A program made the position numbers and the translations under genes. 64,000 nucleotides of DNA, taken from assembly GCF_003201815.1 (NCBI RefSeq), contig NZ_QJKB01000007.1:1-64000 (forward strand), read 5' to 3'. This DNA comes from Undibacterium pigrum. Lineage in GTDB: Bacteria > Pseudomonadota > Gammaproteobacteria > Burkholderiales > Burkholderiaceae_D. This document shows, one piece after another, positions 52,539 through 62,155 of this stretch. The notes under the pieces are model-generated. The model made no database searches. It worked only from the letters and a program-made list of their open reading frames with translations, and was not told the origin of the DNA. Position 1 is the stretch's first letter. The number at the start of each line of letters is the position of its first letter.

Positions 52539-54713
52539 TCAGGAAGAAATAATATCAGTTACATCGATGTGACCAATGCCTATGAGTTTGACCAGGACGT
52601 CACCGTAACCAACGTAAGTAGCAATATTGCTTTTATGCTGATAAAGATAGACGCCAGCCGCTTCGCCGCTATCGACGGCGATGATATATGCTTGTCCGGC
52701 TGCCCGTGATAATGCTTGCTTTGTCGCGATAGCGCCATCGATAATATTTTTGGGCAGGCTGTCGAAGTCAGAAGTAGTGATCGCGAAATAGCCAAGTGTT
52801 GTCGCCGCCATTCCTGTGATGAACTTGTCTGTACCAGTAGCATTGAAATTGCTGATCGTTGTCAGTGTATTTTTGATGTTGCTGAATGAAGTAGTTTTTA
52901 TGTTTAACAGATCGTTCCCATCTCCGGTCGTAGCAAGCAGTAAATTTGTTGCGCTAAAGCCACTGGTACTAAAATTGAATGTGCCTGATTTACCTTCTGT
53001 CTCAACAATGTCAATGATGCCTGTGCCAGCTGTCACGTTGATTGATGCTCCTGGCACATTGACATTCACGCGCGTAGAAGAGCTGCTTGCTGAAGAATAA
53101 ATTGATAGCGTGCCAACTCCATCCAGATTGATGGTGACACTACCAGTTTCAGCAATCTTGGTGTAAGTAGAATAAGTGGAGCTGTAGCTTCCCGTCATAC
53201 TGACCTTGATATTGCCTGTTCCCGCTTCGTTACTGATATAAGAACCCGGCCGCATTCCCAGGCCTGCGATGACATAATCACCTGCACCACCCAGTTTGAG
53301 CATGGAAGTCATATTGCTGACATCGACAGTGGTCGCCACATTGCTCATGATCGAATGCACGACATCATTATTGTCCTTGATATCAAGTGTGCCGCCTTTG
53401 TCCGTTAGGCGGATATCACGAAACTGGCTATTCTCGATAGTGAACTTGCTGTTGCCACCCAAATTCAGGCTGGATGCCTTGACTGAAGTGATGCTGACTT
53501 GCTGGCCATTGTTCACCGTCAGGGAATTATCATTACTGCCAAACATGTTGATGGTAATGGCACGTGATGGTGAGATTGTCAGGCCGCTTTCATCACCCCG
53601 TAAAGTGATCGCACTTACACCCAGCATATTTGCGGTACCGACGGTAGCACTGCCGCTATCCGTGATTTCCAGTATATGTTCACCTGCCGTGGCATTAATA
53701 AAATTGAGTGTCGCAGTCGACAGGTTGGCATTCGTTGTTTTGATATAGGCGCGCCCCTGTTCTGCTGCCTGGATCACGCTCTGATTAGCGCCGCCCAACG
53801 TAACCGATGAACTGCCGGTAATATTATTGAGCTGCACGGTTTGACCAGCCAGATTACCCAACACGATATTGTCACCACCATTGAGCTTGTTGGCATTGAT
53901 GTAGGTGAAACTGTTCATGAAATCTGTGCCAGCAAAGCTCGTGTCTGAACCAGCCTGCAAGTTCAGGGTTTGTACGCCGCTGATGATGGTCGATGCATGA
54001 CTGACGGGTGAAAAAAAAGTATTCACATTCAGTGCCACATTGCCGCCACCACCGGTGAGGCTGGTGTTGGCTTTCAGTAGCTGGCTATCGTCCACAGAGA
54101 AGTTGAAGTCAGTATTTTTACCTGTGTTATTCTGGCCAGAAATCACGGCAACAGTCGCTGTACTGGCGAGCCTGTTGCTATCATAGGGCGTACTGGAAAT
54201 CAGTTTTTCTATCGCGATACCCAGATTGTTGACAGCATCCGTGGCGCTGACATGGTCGACAACGGGTGCCAGCCAGCCTCTGGCAAGCTTGAATACCGCA
54301 CCACCCATGGTATAGGCATAGGCAGCCGCCGCATCCGTTGCCAGCTTTTGGGTAAAAGAAGTTGCCGCCGTGTTCTTGGCTTGCACTGCCACCAGGTCTG
54401 CACCTGTCGCACCGCTCAAAATCGCAATCGCTGCTGCACCTATGCTGACCTTGCCGGAATTGATCTGCCCGCTCCAGTAAGTCAAACCGTCAGCATCGGC
54501 CTTGTGGTTGAACAGATTGTTATACAGCGCATTGATGGTTTGCTCAGTCGAAAATCCTGCAAAGGCGCTGGCATATTCCTTTTGTTCAGAAAAGCTCTGG
54601 GCAATTTGCAGCAGGTTCAGATTTGCATCTTTCCAGTATGCCAAACCAGCTTTGTCGGCAGGACGATTGAAATAAGCGATGTATAAATTCTGGATATCGA
54701 CTTCGGTAACCAT
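52539..54713 (-). CDS. DUF4214-containing surface protein (S-layer/T1SS-like)
   Basis: 724 residues from ATG 54713 (AAGG about 8 bases upstream). The N-terminal 70 residues form a DUF4214-type domain (VDIQNLYIAYFNRPADKAGL, YWSGQINSGKVS). Residues about 200-640 are Thr/Ser/Asn/Gly-rich beta-repeat sequence (NLNLGGNSKF, GSVTINLDGVGTL). The C-terminus (GDVLVKLIGIGHIDVTDIIS) resembles type I secretion signals. There is no Sec signal peptide, consistent with T1SS. Likely surface-exposed or S-layer-like. No T1SS genes nearby. Confidence 0.82.
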   Translation of the reverse strand: MVTEVDIQNLYIAYFNRPADKAGLAYWKDANLNLLQIAQSFSEQKEYASAFAGFSTEQTINALYNNLFNHKADADGLTYWSGQINSGKVSIGAAAIAILSGATGADLVAVQAKNTAATSFTQKLATDAAAAYAYTMGGAVFKLARGWLAPVVDHVSATDAVNNLGIAIEKLISSTPYDSNRLASTATVAVISGQNNTGKNTDFNFSVDDSQLLKANTSLTGGGGNVALNVNTFFSPVSHASTIISGVQTLNLQAGSDTSFAGTDFMNSFTYINANKLNGGDNIVLGNLAGQTVQLNNITGSSSVTLGGANQSVIQAAEQGRAYIKTTNANLSTATLNFINATAGEHILEITDSGSATVGTANMLGVSAITLRGDESGLTISPSRAITINMFGSNDNSLTVNNGQQVSITSVKASSLNLGGNSKFTIENSQFRDIRLTDKGGTLDIKDNNDVVHSIMSNVATTVDVSNMTSMLKLGGAGDYVIAGLGMRPGSYISNEAGTGNIKVSMTGSYSSTYSTYTKIAETGSVTINLDGVGTLSIYSSASSSSTRVNVNVPGASINVTAGTGIIDIVETEGKSGTFNFSTSGFSATNLLLATTGDGNDLLNIKTTSFSNIKNTLTTISNFNATGTDKFITGMAATTLGYFAITTSDFDSLPKNIIDGAIATKQALSRAAGQAYIIAVDSGEAAGVYLYQHKSNIATYVGYGDVLVKLIGIGHIDVTDIISS

Positions 54714-54869
54714 ATAAAAACCTTGCTGCAGTGTAGGTAGACGTGGCATAGACATGCCAAAGAGTCGGCATCATCGCAAAAAACTGGATGCTTGTATACC
54801 TGCAGGCGTTTTGCTGGCACTTGCCTGAGCAAGCGCCAGTAGCGTGTCAGCACATAGGTGGGGCCTGTC

Positions 54870-55634
54870 TCAAGTCCTGTTCACCGACACCCCACCATCC
54901 ACCAGCATGGCCGCACCCGTCATGAATGAAGATGCATCTGATGCCAGGAACAGTGCGGCTCTGGCGATTTCCTCCGGCTGGGCCAGGCGTTTCAGGGCAT
55001 GCAGGCTGGCGACCTGGGCCATGGCTTCTGGCGTGTGGTTCATCTGGTGTGCCATGGCTGTCTCTGTGCCGCCTGGCAGGATGGCATTGACACGTATGCC
55101 TTGCGCGCCAAATTCTGTTGCCAGCGCCTGCGTCAAACCATTTATACCGGCCTTGCTGGCGGCATAGGCGGCAGTGCCAGGAAAGCCGACAGTGTGGCCG
55201 ACAAAAGTAGAGGTGAAAATCAGGCTGCCAGCACCGCGTTTTTGCATGGCCGGGATTTGATATTTGGCAGCAAAGAAGGCGCTGTTCAAATTGGTGTTCA
55301 GCGTGTCTTGCCAGCCTGCGGCAGATACTTGCGGCGTTGGTCCAAGTTCACCCATCGTGCCTGCATTGTTGAAGGCAATGTCGAGGCCGCCAAATTCACG
55401 TACTGCAAAATCAACCAGGGTTTGCGCATAGGCTTCATGGCGCACATCGCCTGCAATGCCAACGGCGCGGCCGCCTGCCTGGCGTATCTGCACAACCAGG
55501 CTGTCCAGCTCAGTTTGCCGCCGCGCAGCTGCAATGACGGTTGCACCCTCGCTGGCAAACAGCAGCGCGGCTGCACGGCCTATGCCAGAACTGGCGCCGG
55601 TGATGATGACGACTTTATTGTTGAGAACTTTCAT
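54870..55634 (-). CDS. Short-chain dehydrogenase/reductase
   Basis: 254 residues, classical SDR. TGASSGIG (about 12-19) binds NAD(P); NNAG at about 89; active-site S in FTSTFVGHTVG and YAASKAG; GGTETAMA follows. The Arg in AAARRQ suggests NADP preference. It is a cytoplasmic oxidoreductase with unknown substrate. It is followed by the surface protein gene but separated by about 150 bp. Confidence 0.92.
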   Translation of the reverse strand: MKVLNNKVVIITGASSGIGRAAALLFASEGATVIAAARRQTELDSLVVQIRQAGGRAVGIAGDVRHEAYAQTLVDFAVREFGGLDIAFNNAGTMGELGPTPQVSAAGWQDTLNTNLNSAFFAAKYQIPAMQKRGAGSLIFTSTFVGHTVGFPGTAAYAASKAGINGLTQALATEFGAQGIRVNAILPGGTETAMAHQMNHTPEAMAQVASLHALKRLAQPEEIARAALFLASDASSFMTGAAMLVDGGVSVNRT

Positions 55635-56099
55635 GCTCTACCTCTTTGTGGTGTTGGACAAGAAGCGGCAGTATTGATGCTCCGGCTTTGACAGTCTCGC
55701 CAGAATCGGACTGGAGATTTCCAGAACTCATTTCATGCAGGGATATTGGAGTGAGGAAATGTCTGGCTAATCCCGGGGCGCAGAATTCAAGTTGCCTTGG
55801 TGCAGGACCCGGGCGTGATTCCAACTCTGTAAATAAATTAGCGGAAAATTGTTTTTTTGATATAATAAAAATGTTAACTTTTCTATAAGTTCAAGCATGC
55901 CGCCAGAATGCAGAATGCGGGATGCTTAGTGCCAATACGCTCTCCAGCGTCATTGTGAAGAACTATCAGTCGACAAGTCGTTGAAGATTGTTATTGAAGA
56001 TATTTGCAGCGCCTGACGTATCACCAGCCTTACCGCCTTCATGCAGATAGTCAACGGTAAGAGCCTGGCAACTCACCACATCCTTAAAGGAGCATCAAC
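55635..56099. other. Intergenic between SDR and chitinase genes
   Basis: 465 bp with a TATAAT at 55861-55866 in an AT-rich tract, which may drive the rightward chitinase gene with a 230-nt leader. A 14-bp match to the MITE terminus (AGAACTCATTTCAT) occurs near 55723. No gene supported. Confidence 0.5.
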
Positions 56100-57455
56100 A
56101 TGGCAGACCTGGCAAACGGTATCAATGCGTGGATTTTCTTGAATGAAGATGAACCTCCCAACACCAACTACAACAGCCCTGACAGTTGCTTTCAAGCGCT
56201 GATCAACTATAAAACCTACAACAGCGCCACTTTTCTGGGTCTCGCATTTTTTGTGATTGCGCCTGCCAGCAATGGCTACACCATAGAAATAGGTAACGCA
56301 TCGCATCAGGGGGGAATGAGCAACCAGGATTATCTGAACGCTGTGCTGCATGATGCACGCCAGGTCAATCCCAATATCAAGTTCCTGGCGACCATGGGGT
56401 ATTCGGGCAACAATACCCTGGCCGGAATTTTTGCCAATGGTGGCGACCCGCAAGCACAGGCTACCGCCTTTGCCAATAATCTTGTTACCTACCTGCAAAA
56501 AACGGGTATGAATGGCCTGGATATAGATTGGGAAGGGTATCTCTCCGACACCATGACCAAGGATCAGTTCAGGATATTGTTCACCACGATACGCCAGGTA
56601 TTTGATCAGCAGCCGGTCAAATATTATCTGTCGTTCACACCCGCATCACCTACAAAGTCGACAGACTATCCTACCGTGAATAGTGCCTTCGATTTTGTCT
56701 CACCGCAATTCTACGATGGCAGCTCTTTGCCTGAATATACCAAGGCTGGCATATCCCCATCCGTGATGGGGTATGGCGCACAGTTTGAGCCAGGCAATAT
56801 TGCTCCCAATAGCAGCGCACAACAGGTATGGAATGTTGTTTCCTCAGGCTTTCAGAGTGGTGGCAGCCAGTACAGTTATCAGGATATTTTCATGTGGCGC
56901 TTAAACTCAGGCAACTTCCAGTTTGAGCAGGCGCAGTTCATGATCCTTTCTCAACTGGCTAATCCACCGTCTGGCAATGCGTTTGACGATACCGCGATTA
57001 TCGCTGCGGCAGGCAACCCCATTATCACGCAAGTGACAGTGCGCTCCGGCGATGTGCTCAACGCCATCCAGTCTGTCAACACTGGTACCGGCCCCTACAA
57101 CACCGGCACACAGAATAATGAAACCGGTGTCTTCACCACCCTGCAGCATGGCGGCAATAGTGGAAATGGCCAGGTAGCCACTATTCCCTACAATGACCCT
57201 ATCGTCTCCATCTCTGGCTATACCGGCACATGGTTTGGCTGGCAGTGTGTGCTGCAACTGACGCTCAAAGGAAAAAGCGGCACCACTTACGGCCCCTACG
57301 GCAGCATGGCCAACGCCAGCTCTCGCAACGCCTTTTCACAAGTCGCCCCATCCGGGCAAAGCGTGGTCGCCTTCAAAGGCTCGACAGTCACGGTCCCACT
57401 GGCAGATGGCAGCCAGCCGGCAATCATTGCGAACTTGAATGCTGTTTTTGCCTGA
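56100..57455 (+). CDS. GH18 chitinase with C-terminal lectin-like domain
   Basis: 451 residues. GH18 TIM barrel (about 1-290) with active-site motif GLDIDWEG: D141, D143 and catalytic E145. Supporting strands: FLATMGYSG, YYLSFTPASP, FDFVSPQFYDG, MWRLNSGNFQ. The last 150 residues (VRSGDVLNAIQSVNTGTGPY, ISGYTGTWFGWQCVLQLTLK) look like a jacalin-type beta-prism lectin domain that could bind carbohydrate. It would cleave chitin or peptidoglycan-like GlcNAc polymers. No signal peptide is seen (MADLANGINAWIFLN), unusual for chitinases. SD AAAGGAGC before ATG. Monocistronic. Confidence 0.92.
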   Translation: MADLANGINAWIFLNEDEPPNTNYNSPDSCFQALINYKTYNSATFLGLAFFVIAPASNGYTIEIGNASHQGGMSNQDYLNAVLHDARQVNPNIKFLATMGYSGNNTLAGIFANGGDPQAQATAFANNLVTYLQKTGMNGLDIDWEGYLSDTMTKDQFRILFTTIRQVFDQQPVKYYLSFTPASPTKSTDYPTVNSAFDFVSPQFYDGSSLPEYTKAGISPSVMGYGAQFEPGNIAPNSSAQQVWNVVSSGFQSGGSQYSYQDIFMWRLNSGNFQFEQAQFMILSQLANPPSGNAFDDTAIIAAAGNPIITQVTVRSGDVLNAIQSVNTGTGPYNTGTQNNETGVFTTLQHGGNSGNGQVATIPYNDPIVSISGYTGTWFGWQCVLQLTLKGKSGTTYGPYGSMANASSRNAFSQVAPSGQSVVAFKGSTVTVPLADGSQPAIIANLNAVFA

Positions 57456-57653
57456 GTGATTTTATTGCCGGGCCCGCATGTGGATTTGTGCGGGTTGCTT
57501 TGGAGCGGTGTAATGGACAGGACTGAATATCACTTTGAGGGGCAAAGGCAGCGCGGCAGGGCGTGACAGATGCAGATTGCCTATGCTATTGGCAGTGCTG
57601 AGGCGATGGAGTGGAGCGCGTGCTTGCCAGCAAACTAGATAACGGAGATTGAT

Positions 57654-57812
57654 ATGGCGAATTTTCAGGGGCAAATGAACAACGAATTACACAGTGCCAG
57701 ATGCACTAAAGCCGCTGGTTCTAAAATGCGACGATCCAGCTAAAGTGCATGCTATTTTTTCTAGCATCGTTGAGGCGACTTACCAAAAGCAGGGCGCAAG
57801 TGAGGGATAAAA
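57654..57812 (+). CDS. 52-residue hypothetical protein (candidate)
   Basis: Starts MANFQGQMNNELHSARC with SD GGAG at 57644-57647, and ends GASEG before TAA at 57810-57812. Hydrophilic, with no motif. An intrinsic terminator follows within 20 bp, supporting a short independent gene. Confidence 0.5.
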
Positions 57813-57829
57813 CAATTTCTATTGATAAA

Positions 57830-57861
57830 AAAGGAGCCAGGATAAATGCCTGGCTTTTTGA
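57830..57861 (+). terminator. Intrinsic terminator
   Basis: Stem GCCAGG (57838-57843) / CCTGGC (57851-57856) with 7-nt loop, A-tract before and T-tract after. Insulates the VapBC-type module from upstream transcripts. Confidence 0.8.
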
Positions 57862-57874
57862 ATAAAGGGCTTGA

Positions 57875-57918
57875 TATATACTACCAATATATACTAATAT
57901 ATATGGGTAGTATATATC
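57875..57918. promoter_or_regulatory. Palindromic operator of the toxin-antitoxin module
   Basis: 13-bp arms GATATATACTACC (57875-57887) and GGTAGTATATATC (57906-57918), perfect, 18-bp centre rich in ATATATACTA repeats that also supply -10-like boxes. Located just before the antitoxin SD, the usual place for autoregulation by the antitoxin or complex. Confidence 0.8.
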
Positions 57919-57932
57919 CCAGGGAGGGGAGC

Positions 57933-58157
57933 ATGAAAGTGTTAATAGATATCGACGAAAAGAGAATCCAGGCGCTTGCGGCAATCGGGGCTGCGCGCGG
58001 AAATAAGCCACGCACAGAGCTGATTGATGAGGCATTGGACAGCTACATAAATACACATAAAGTATTGCCTGCGTCTGTCTTTGGCTTGCTGGCAGCCAAT
58101 AAGGTAGATGGTGTGGAATACCAACGAAAAGCGAGGAAGGAATGGGACGAGCAGTAA
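57933..58157 (+). CDS. Ribbon-helix-helix antitoxin
   Basis: 74 residues from ATG 57933 (SD GGGAGGGGA). The N-terminus MKVLIDIDEKRIQALAAIGA.. with RTELIDEALDSYI is a short ribbon-helix-helix DNA-binding fold; the C-terminal tail (NKVDGVEYQRKARKEWDEQ) is the likely toxin-binding part. It overlaps the PIN toxin start by 16 bp. Expected to bind the palindrome upstream and neutralise the toxin. Confidence 0.85.
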   Translation: MKVLIDIDEKRIQALAAIGAARGNKPRTELIDEALDSYINTHKVLPASVFGLLAANKVDGVEYQRKARKEWDEQ

Positions 58158-58534
58158 AGTTTGACGGGGATGTGGTGGACTCATGCATCCTGATTGACTA
58201 TTTGAATGGTGAGGTTAAGGCTCAGCAGTTCCTTGATAGCACGCCAAAATTGGGGATAAGCCCGATTACCTGGATGGAAGTTATGGCTGGTGTGCCGGCT
58301 CAGAATGAGCACCAGGTCACAGCATGGCTTGAGCGGTTTACGATACTGCCAGTAGATGAAGCTGTCATGACTGCCACAGTGAAATTGAGGAAACTCAAAA
58401 AGCTGAAGCTACCAGATGCCATCATTGCCGCGACTGGCGAGGTGCATGATTGTGTGATTCATACCCGCGACATCGATGCTTACGCCGCACTGGATAAATT
58501 CAGTTTCAAGGTGAACATGCCTTATCAGCTTTAA
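58142..58534 (+). CDS. vapC: PIN-domain ribonuclease toxin (VapC family)
   Basis: 130 residues. PIN-domain acidic residues: D in VVDSCILIDYL (about 13), E in WMEVMAG, D in LPDAIIAAT and D in HTRDIDAY. These four bind Mg2+ for RNA cleavage. Family targets include initiator tRNA or rRNA; the target here is unknown. It overlaps the antitoxin gene by 16 bp, so translation is coupled. A terminator follows within 10 bp. Confidence 0.9.
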   Translation: MGRAVKFDGDVVDSCILIDYLNGEVKAQQFLDSTPKLGISPITWMEVMAGVPAQNEHQVTAWLERFTILPVDEAVMTATVKLRKLKKLKLPDAIIAATGEVHDCVIHTRDIDAYAALDKFSFKVNMPYQL

Positions 58535-58538
58535 CCAT

Positions 58539-58562
58539 TAACCCGCTTCGACGGGTTTTTGT
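58539..58562 (+). terminator. Intrinsic terminator of VapBC module
   Basis: AACCCG / CGGGTT stem with CTTCGA loop, then TTTTTG. Confidence 0.8.
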
Positions 58563-58841
58563 TTATGTGCTGCTCTCATTGTCTTGGCAAACAAGCCTTG
58601 TATCACATAGATGCAGTAATGACGGTTCTTTATTTGCCAACTGCCTGACTTCACCTTGTGTTGATTAAGCGTTGGGCATTGTTGTGACAGATATACCCTG
58701 ATATGTAGGACTCCACCGACCCATTTTTGAGAAAACCGCCATTTGCGCCGCGCTGGTGGATTGCTATGCTTGATGCACTGACTTACATGCATTTTTTACG
58801 CACAATTTACGCATATTCAATTCACTATCTGGAGCAAGTTC
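58563..58841. other. Intergenic, no gene recognised
   Basis: About 280 bp between the VapBC module and the outer-membrane protein gene, with no supported frame. It should contain the promoter of the latter; GGAG lies at 58832. Confidence 0.5.
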
Positions 58842-59732
58842 ATGTTTACGCCATCTATCAATTTCATTTCTCAAATTGCTTTTCGCAGGCAAGTTTTCCG
58901 GCCTGCGCAGGTGATGGCAGTTTTGCTGGCTTGTACGGCAGGGGGCAGTGCTGTGGCGGCCGATGGGCCGCATGCTGTGTCACCTGCGCTGGACCGCATG
59001 AGTGTTTCTGTTGGTGCATTCAGTGCCGATACCAATTTCCAGCTCGGCGTCAATACCAACTCGGGTCGCTATGAAACCCCGTCTTATGATGGCGAAAGAG
59101 TGACCATACCCAGAGTGAAGGCAGATTTCTTGCTGGGTCGCAGCCAGGGTATTTCTCTGGATTATTATCGCTACGACAAATCCTACTCTTCCAATCTGAA
59201 TGGCAGCACGACCCTGAATGGCCAGCCTTTGAGCGGCACTGCGGCACTTGCTGCCAATGCCAGGCTGGAAATTGGCCAGGCGGCTTACAAATGGTGGATA
59301 GGTGAGGGTGCAGATGTAGTGGGTGTGGGCCTGGGCGCTGCTTATTACAGAGCAAGGGTAGGCGGTACGGTTAGTGGCACTGTTTCTGGCTCAGGTGCGG
59401 GCACTATTGCTGGCGCAGATAACAGTGCTACAGATGCGTTTGAGCGCAGCACATTTGCACCCTTGCTTGAACTTGGCTGGCGTCATTCTTTCTCACCATC
59501 GACGCGCATGTTTGCAGAAGCTTCTGGCATCAAGAAAAATGGTGGCAGCATCAATGGACATATCTATACGGCGACCATAGGTGCGGAGTGGTTTCCGGTA
59601 GAGAATATAGGTATCGTGGCCGACTATGGCATTTCCAGAATCAGCCTGACACGTGACCTTGGCCGCGAGGACAGTGCGCAGCTGAATCTGCGCCTTAATG
59701 GCCCGTCCTTGTATGTCAAAGCGCGGTTTTAA
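58842..59732 (+). CDS. Outer-membrane beta-barrel protein
   Basis: 296 residues. A long signal peptide (about 40 residues, VMAVLLACTAGGSAVAA) precedes alternating amphipathic strands rich in Gly, Tyr and Ser (FLLGRSQGISLDYYRYDKSY; LGAAYYRARVGGTVSGTVSG; IGAEWFPVENIGIVADYG). The last residue is Phe (SLYVKARF), the recognition signal for the BAM assembly machinery. No specific function. GGAG upstream. Confidence 0.85.
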   Translation: MFTPSINFISQIAFRRQVFRPAQVMAVLLACTAGGSAVAADGPHAVSPALDRMSVSVGAFSADTNFQLGVNTNSGRYETPSYDGERVTIPRVKADFLLGRSQGISLDYYRYDKSYSSNLNGSTTLNGQPLSGTAALAANARLEIGQAAYKWWIGEGADVVGVGLGAAYYRARVGGTVSGTVSGSGAGTIAGADNSATDAFERSTFAPLLELGWRHSFSPSTRMFAEASGIKKNGGSINGHIYTATIGAEWFPVENIGIVADYGISRISLTRDLGREDSAQLNLRLNGPSLYVKARF

Positions 59733-59942
59733 AAAAACCGGGCTTGTTCAGGATTGACGCCGGGCAGTGAGAAGACTGCCTGGCGTCGCTTCATTCAGAA
59801 CAGCGCCATATGAGCGGGTAGCCCACAGCAATGCCATTGATTTGCGGATGCAGAGATTACATGCAGCGCATTATGATGCGCCCTAGTCACGGTATATCAC
59901 GGTATATCAAGGTATATAGCCGGTAACATTTGTTGATACAGC
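59733..59942. repeat. Hairpin and short tandem repeat between convergent genes
   Basis: A 12-bp stem (ACGCCGGGCAGT, 59757-59768 / 59775-59786) lies after the barrel gene. Further on, GGTATATCAC-type 10-bp units repeat three times (59887-59918). No gene. Confidence 0.65.
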
Positions 59943-60743
59943 TTATTCCTTCAGTAAAAAATTCGACATGGTTTGCTTGCCCAGTTGCACAGGCGCTTCG
60001 GTTTCATCCTTCAAGGCGATTCCCGTTAATCCACGCTTGCGTGCTTCTGTCAGCAGATAATGCAGCTTGTAGGCAGCCTCGGCATAGCTGAGGCCATCGG
60101 GCCGTATATTCGAGATGCAGTTGCGGGCAGCATCGGTCAGGCCGGGCTGCGGTGCCCAACTGAGGTAGGCACCCATGCTGTCGGGTGAGCTCAGGCCGGG
60201 GCGCTCACCTATCAAGACCAGCACGGCGCTGGCATTCAGCAGTGCGCCAGTCTCATCGCCGATGGCAACCCTGGCCTGGGTGGCGATGACGATGGGGGCC
60301 AGGCTCCAGTTGTCCGGCGCGAGCATGGTGAGCAAATTTATCAGGAAAGGCAGGGCGTTTTGCGCGACGGCGGGGGCAGACAAACCGTCTGCGATGACGA
60401 TGGCGAGGTCAGTTGCCGGAGACGATAATTGCCCCAGATGCTGACGTGCTTCTTCATTCAATCTGCGACCCAGGTCTGGTCGTTGCAAGTAGGTATTGCG
60501 GTCATGTGCGGCGCTGTTGACGTGCAGGCTTTCATGCCCGGCTTGCTGCAAGGCCTGCGCCAGTGTGGCGACATCAAGCGCCTTATGCACGGCATCACGG
60601 GCACGCGCATGGGCGAGCTGGAAATCCAGTTGCGCTCCGGTAGGTAAGCTGACACCGGCACGGCCCAGGGCAATGCGGGCCTGGGTAAACTGGCGCAGGG
60701 CTTGCCATGGGTTGGTATGAAGAGGAGGCTTGGCTGCGCTCAT
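59943..60743 (-). CDS. eutC: Ethanolamine ammonia-lyase small subunit
   Basis: 266 residues. EutC features: [76 protein letters not shown] and [18 protein letters not shown]. With EutB it forms the adenosylcobalamin-dependent lyase that converts ethanolamine to acetaldehyde and ammonia. Overlaps eutB by 4 bp. Slightly shorter than the E. coli protein (lacks its N-terminal extension), as in microcompartment-free bacteria. Last gene of the operon. Confidence 0.95.
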   Translation of the reverse strand: MSAAKPPLHTNPWQALRQFTQARIALGRAGVSLPTGAQLDFQLAHARARDAVHKALDVATLAQALQQAGHESLHVNSAAHDRNTYLQRPDLGRRLNEEARQHLGQLSSPATDLAIVIADGLSAPAVAQNALPFLINLLTMLAPDNWSLAPIVIATQARVAIGDETGALLNASAVLVLIGERPGLSSPDSMGAYLSWAPQPGLTDAARNCISNIRPDGLSYAEAAYKLHYLLTEARKRGLTGIALKDETEAPVQLGKQTMSNFLLKE

Positions 60744-62155
60744 GTCAGTCTTCGCAGTGCAGTTTCAAAACCAGATGGCAGGGCATCATGCAAATGCAAT
60801 TGCTCATTGTGCTTATGATCATGTTGGTATATTTCCATTTGCTTGAGCCAGGCTTCAAATTCTGGCGCAGCCCGCAAGCCGAGAACTCGCCGCAAGTACA
60901 GCGCGTCATGGAAAGACGTGCTCTGGTAATTGAGCATGATATCGTCCGACCCCGGCACGCCCATGATGAAGTTGCAGCCAGCGGTGGCGAGGGAGGTCAG
61001 CAGGATATCCATGTCGTCCTGATCAGCCTCGGCATGGTTGGTGTAGCAGACATCGCAACCCATGGGCAAGCCCAGCAGCTTGGCGCAGAAATGGTCTTCG
61101 AGACCTGCGCGTATGATTTGCTTGCCATCGTAAAGATATTCAGGCCCGATGAAGCCGACTACAGAATTGACCAGCAAGGGCTGGAATTTGCGTGCCACGG
61201 CATAGGCACGCGCTTCGCAGGTTTGCTGGTCCAAGCCATGATGTGCGTTCGCTGACAATGCACTGCCCTGGCCGGTTTCAAAGTACATGACATTCTGGCC
61301 CACCGTGCCGCGCCCCAGCGACAAAGCGGCACTGCGCGCTTCTGCCAGCAAGGCCAGGTTGATGCCAAAGCTGCTGTTGGCCGCCTCCGTGCCCGCGATG
61401 GACTGGAACACCAGATCGACCGGCGCACCTCGTTTTATAGCCGCCATGGTGTTGGTCACATGCGTGAGCACGCAAGACTGGGTCGGTATCGCATATTGTT
61501 CTATGATGGCGTCCAGCATGTGCAACAGCTTGATGACTTGCGGCACATTGTCACTGGCGGGGTTGATGCCTATGACGGCATCACCACTGCCATACAATAA
61601 ACCGTCGAGTATGCTGGCAGCGATGCCGGTCGTATCGTCAGTAGGGTGGTTGGGTTGCAGGCGCGTGGCAATGCGGTTGTCCAAGCCCAGGGTATTGCGA
61701 AATGCGGTGACAACACGGCATTTCTTGGCCACCAGTATCAAATCCTGAACCCGCATGAGCTTGCTGACGGCGGCTGCCATTTCTGGTGTGATGCCGGGTG
61801 CCAGTGCCGTCAGCGTTGCTGTATCTGCTGCATCCGACAACAGCCAGTTACGAAAGTCCCCCACGCTCAGATGGCTGATGGAGTTGAACGCAGTCGCATC
61901 ATGTTCATCAATGATGAGGCGGGTGACTTCATCGCTCTCGTAAGGCACCAGTGCTTCATTGAGAAAGGTTTTCAGCGGCAGTTCTGCCAGACACATTTGC
62001 GCCAGCACGCGTTCTTCAGCCGTGCTTGCAGCAACACCTGCCAGCAAGTCGCCAGAGCGCAAAGGCGTGGCCTTGGCCAGCAAGTCTTTAAGGTCGCGAA
62101 ACTGGTAAGTGCGCGTGCCGACGATGTGGCTGAATTGTGCAGGCTTGATGCTCAT
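60740..62155 (-). CDS. eutB: Ethanolamine ammonia-lyase large subunit
   Basis: 471 residues. EutB barrel: [114 protein letters not shown]. It binds adenosylcobalamin and substrate. Overlaps the permease gene by 4 bp (ATGA) and eutC by 4 bp, so all three are coupled. No EutA-type reactivase or microcompartment shell genes are in the window. Confidence 0.96.
   Translation of the reverse strand: MSIKPAQFSHIVGTRTYQFRDLKDLLAKATPLRSGDLLAGVAASTAEERVLAQMCLAELPLKTFLNEALVPYESDEVTRLIIDEHDATAFNSISHLSVGDFRNWLLSDAADTATLTALAPGITPEMAAAVSKLMRVQDLILVAKKCRVVTAFRNTLGLDNRIATRLQPNHPTDDTTGIAASILDGLLYGSGDAVIGINPASDNVPQVIKLLHMLDAIIEQYAIPTQSCVLTHVTNTMAAIKRGAPVDLVFQSIAGTEAANSSFGINLALLAEARSAALSLGRGTVGQNVMYFETGQGSALSANAHHGLDQQTCEARAYAVARKFQPLLVNSVVGFIGPEYLYDGKQIIRAGLEDHFCAKLLGLPMGCDVCYTNHAEADQDDMDILLTSLATAGCNFIMGVPGSDDIMLNYQSTSFHDALYLRRVLGLRAAPEFEAWLKQMEIYQHDHKHNEQLHLHDALPSGFETALRRLT

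Noticed and set aside
55720..55745. 14-bp match to the MITE terminus (AGAACTCATTTCAT)
   Set aside because: A single half end with no inverse partner nearby; may be chance or a remnant too decayed to call.
60707..61748. Long plus-strand frames across eutB/eutC
   Set aside because: Shadows of the eut genes, whose conservation fully explains the open frames.
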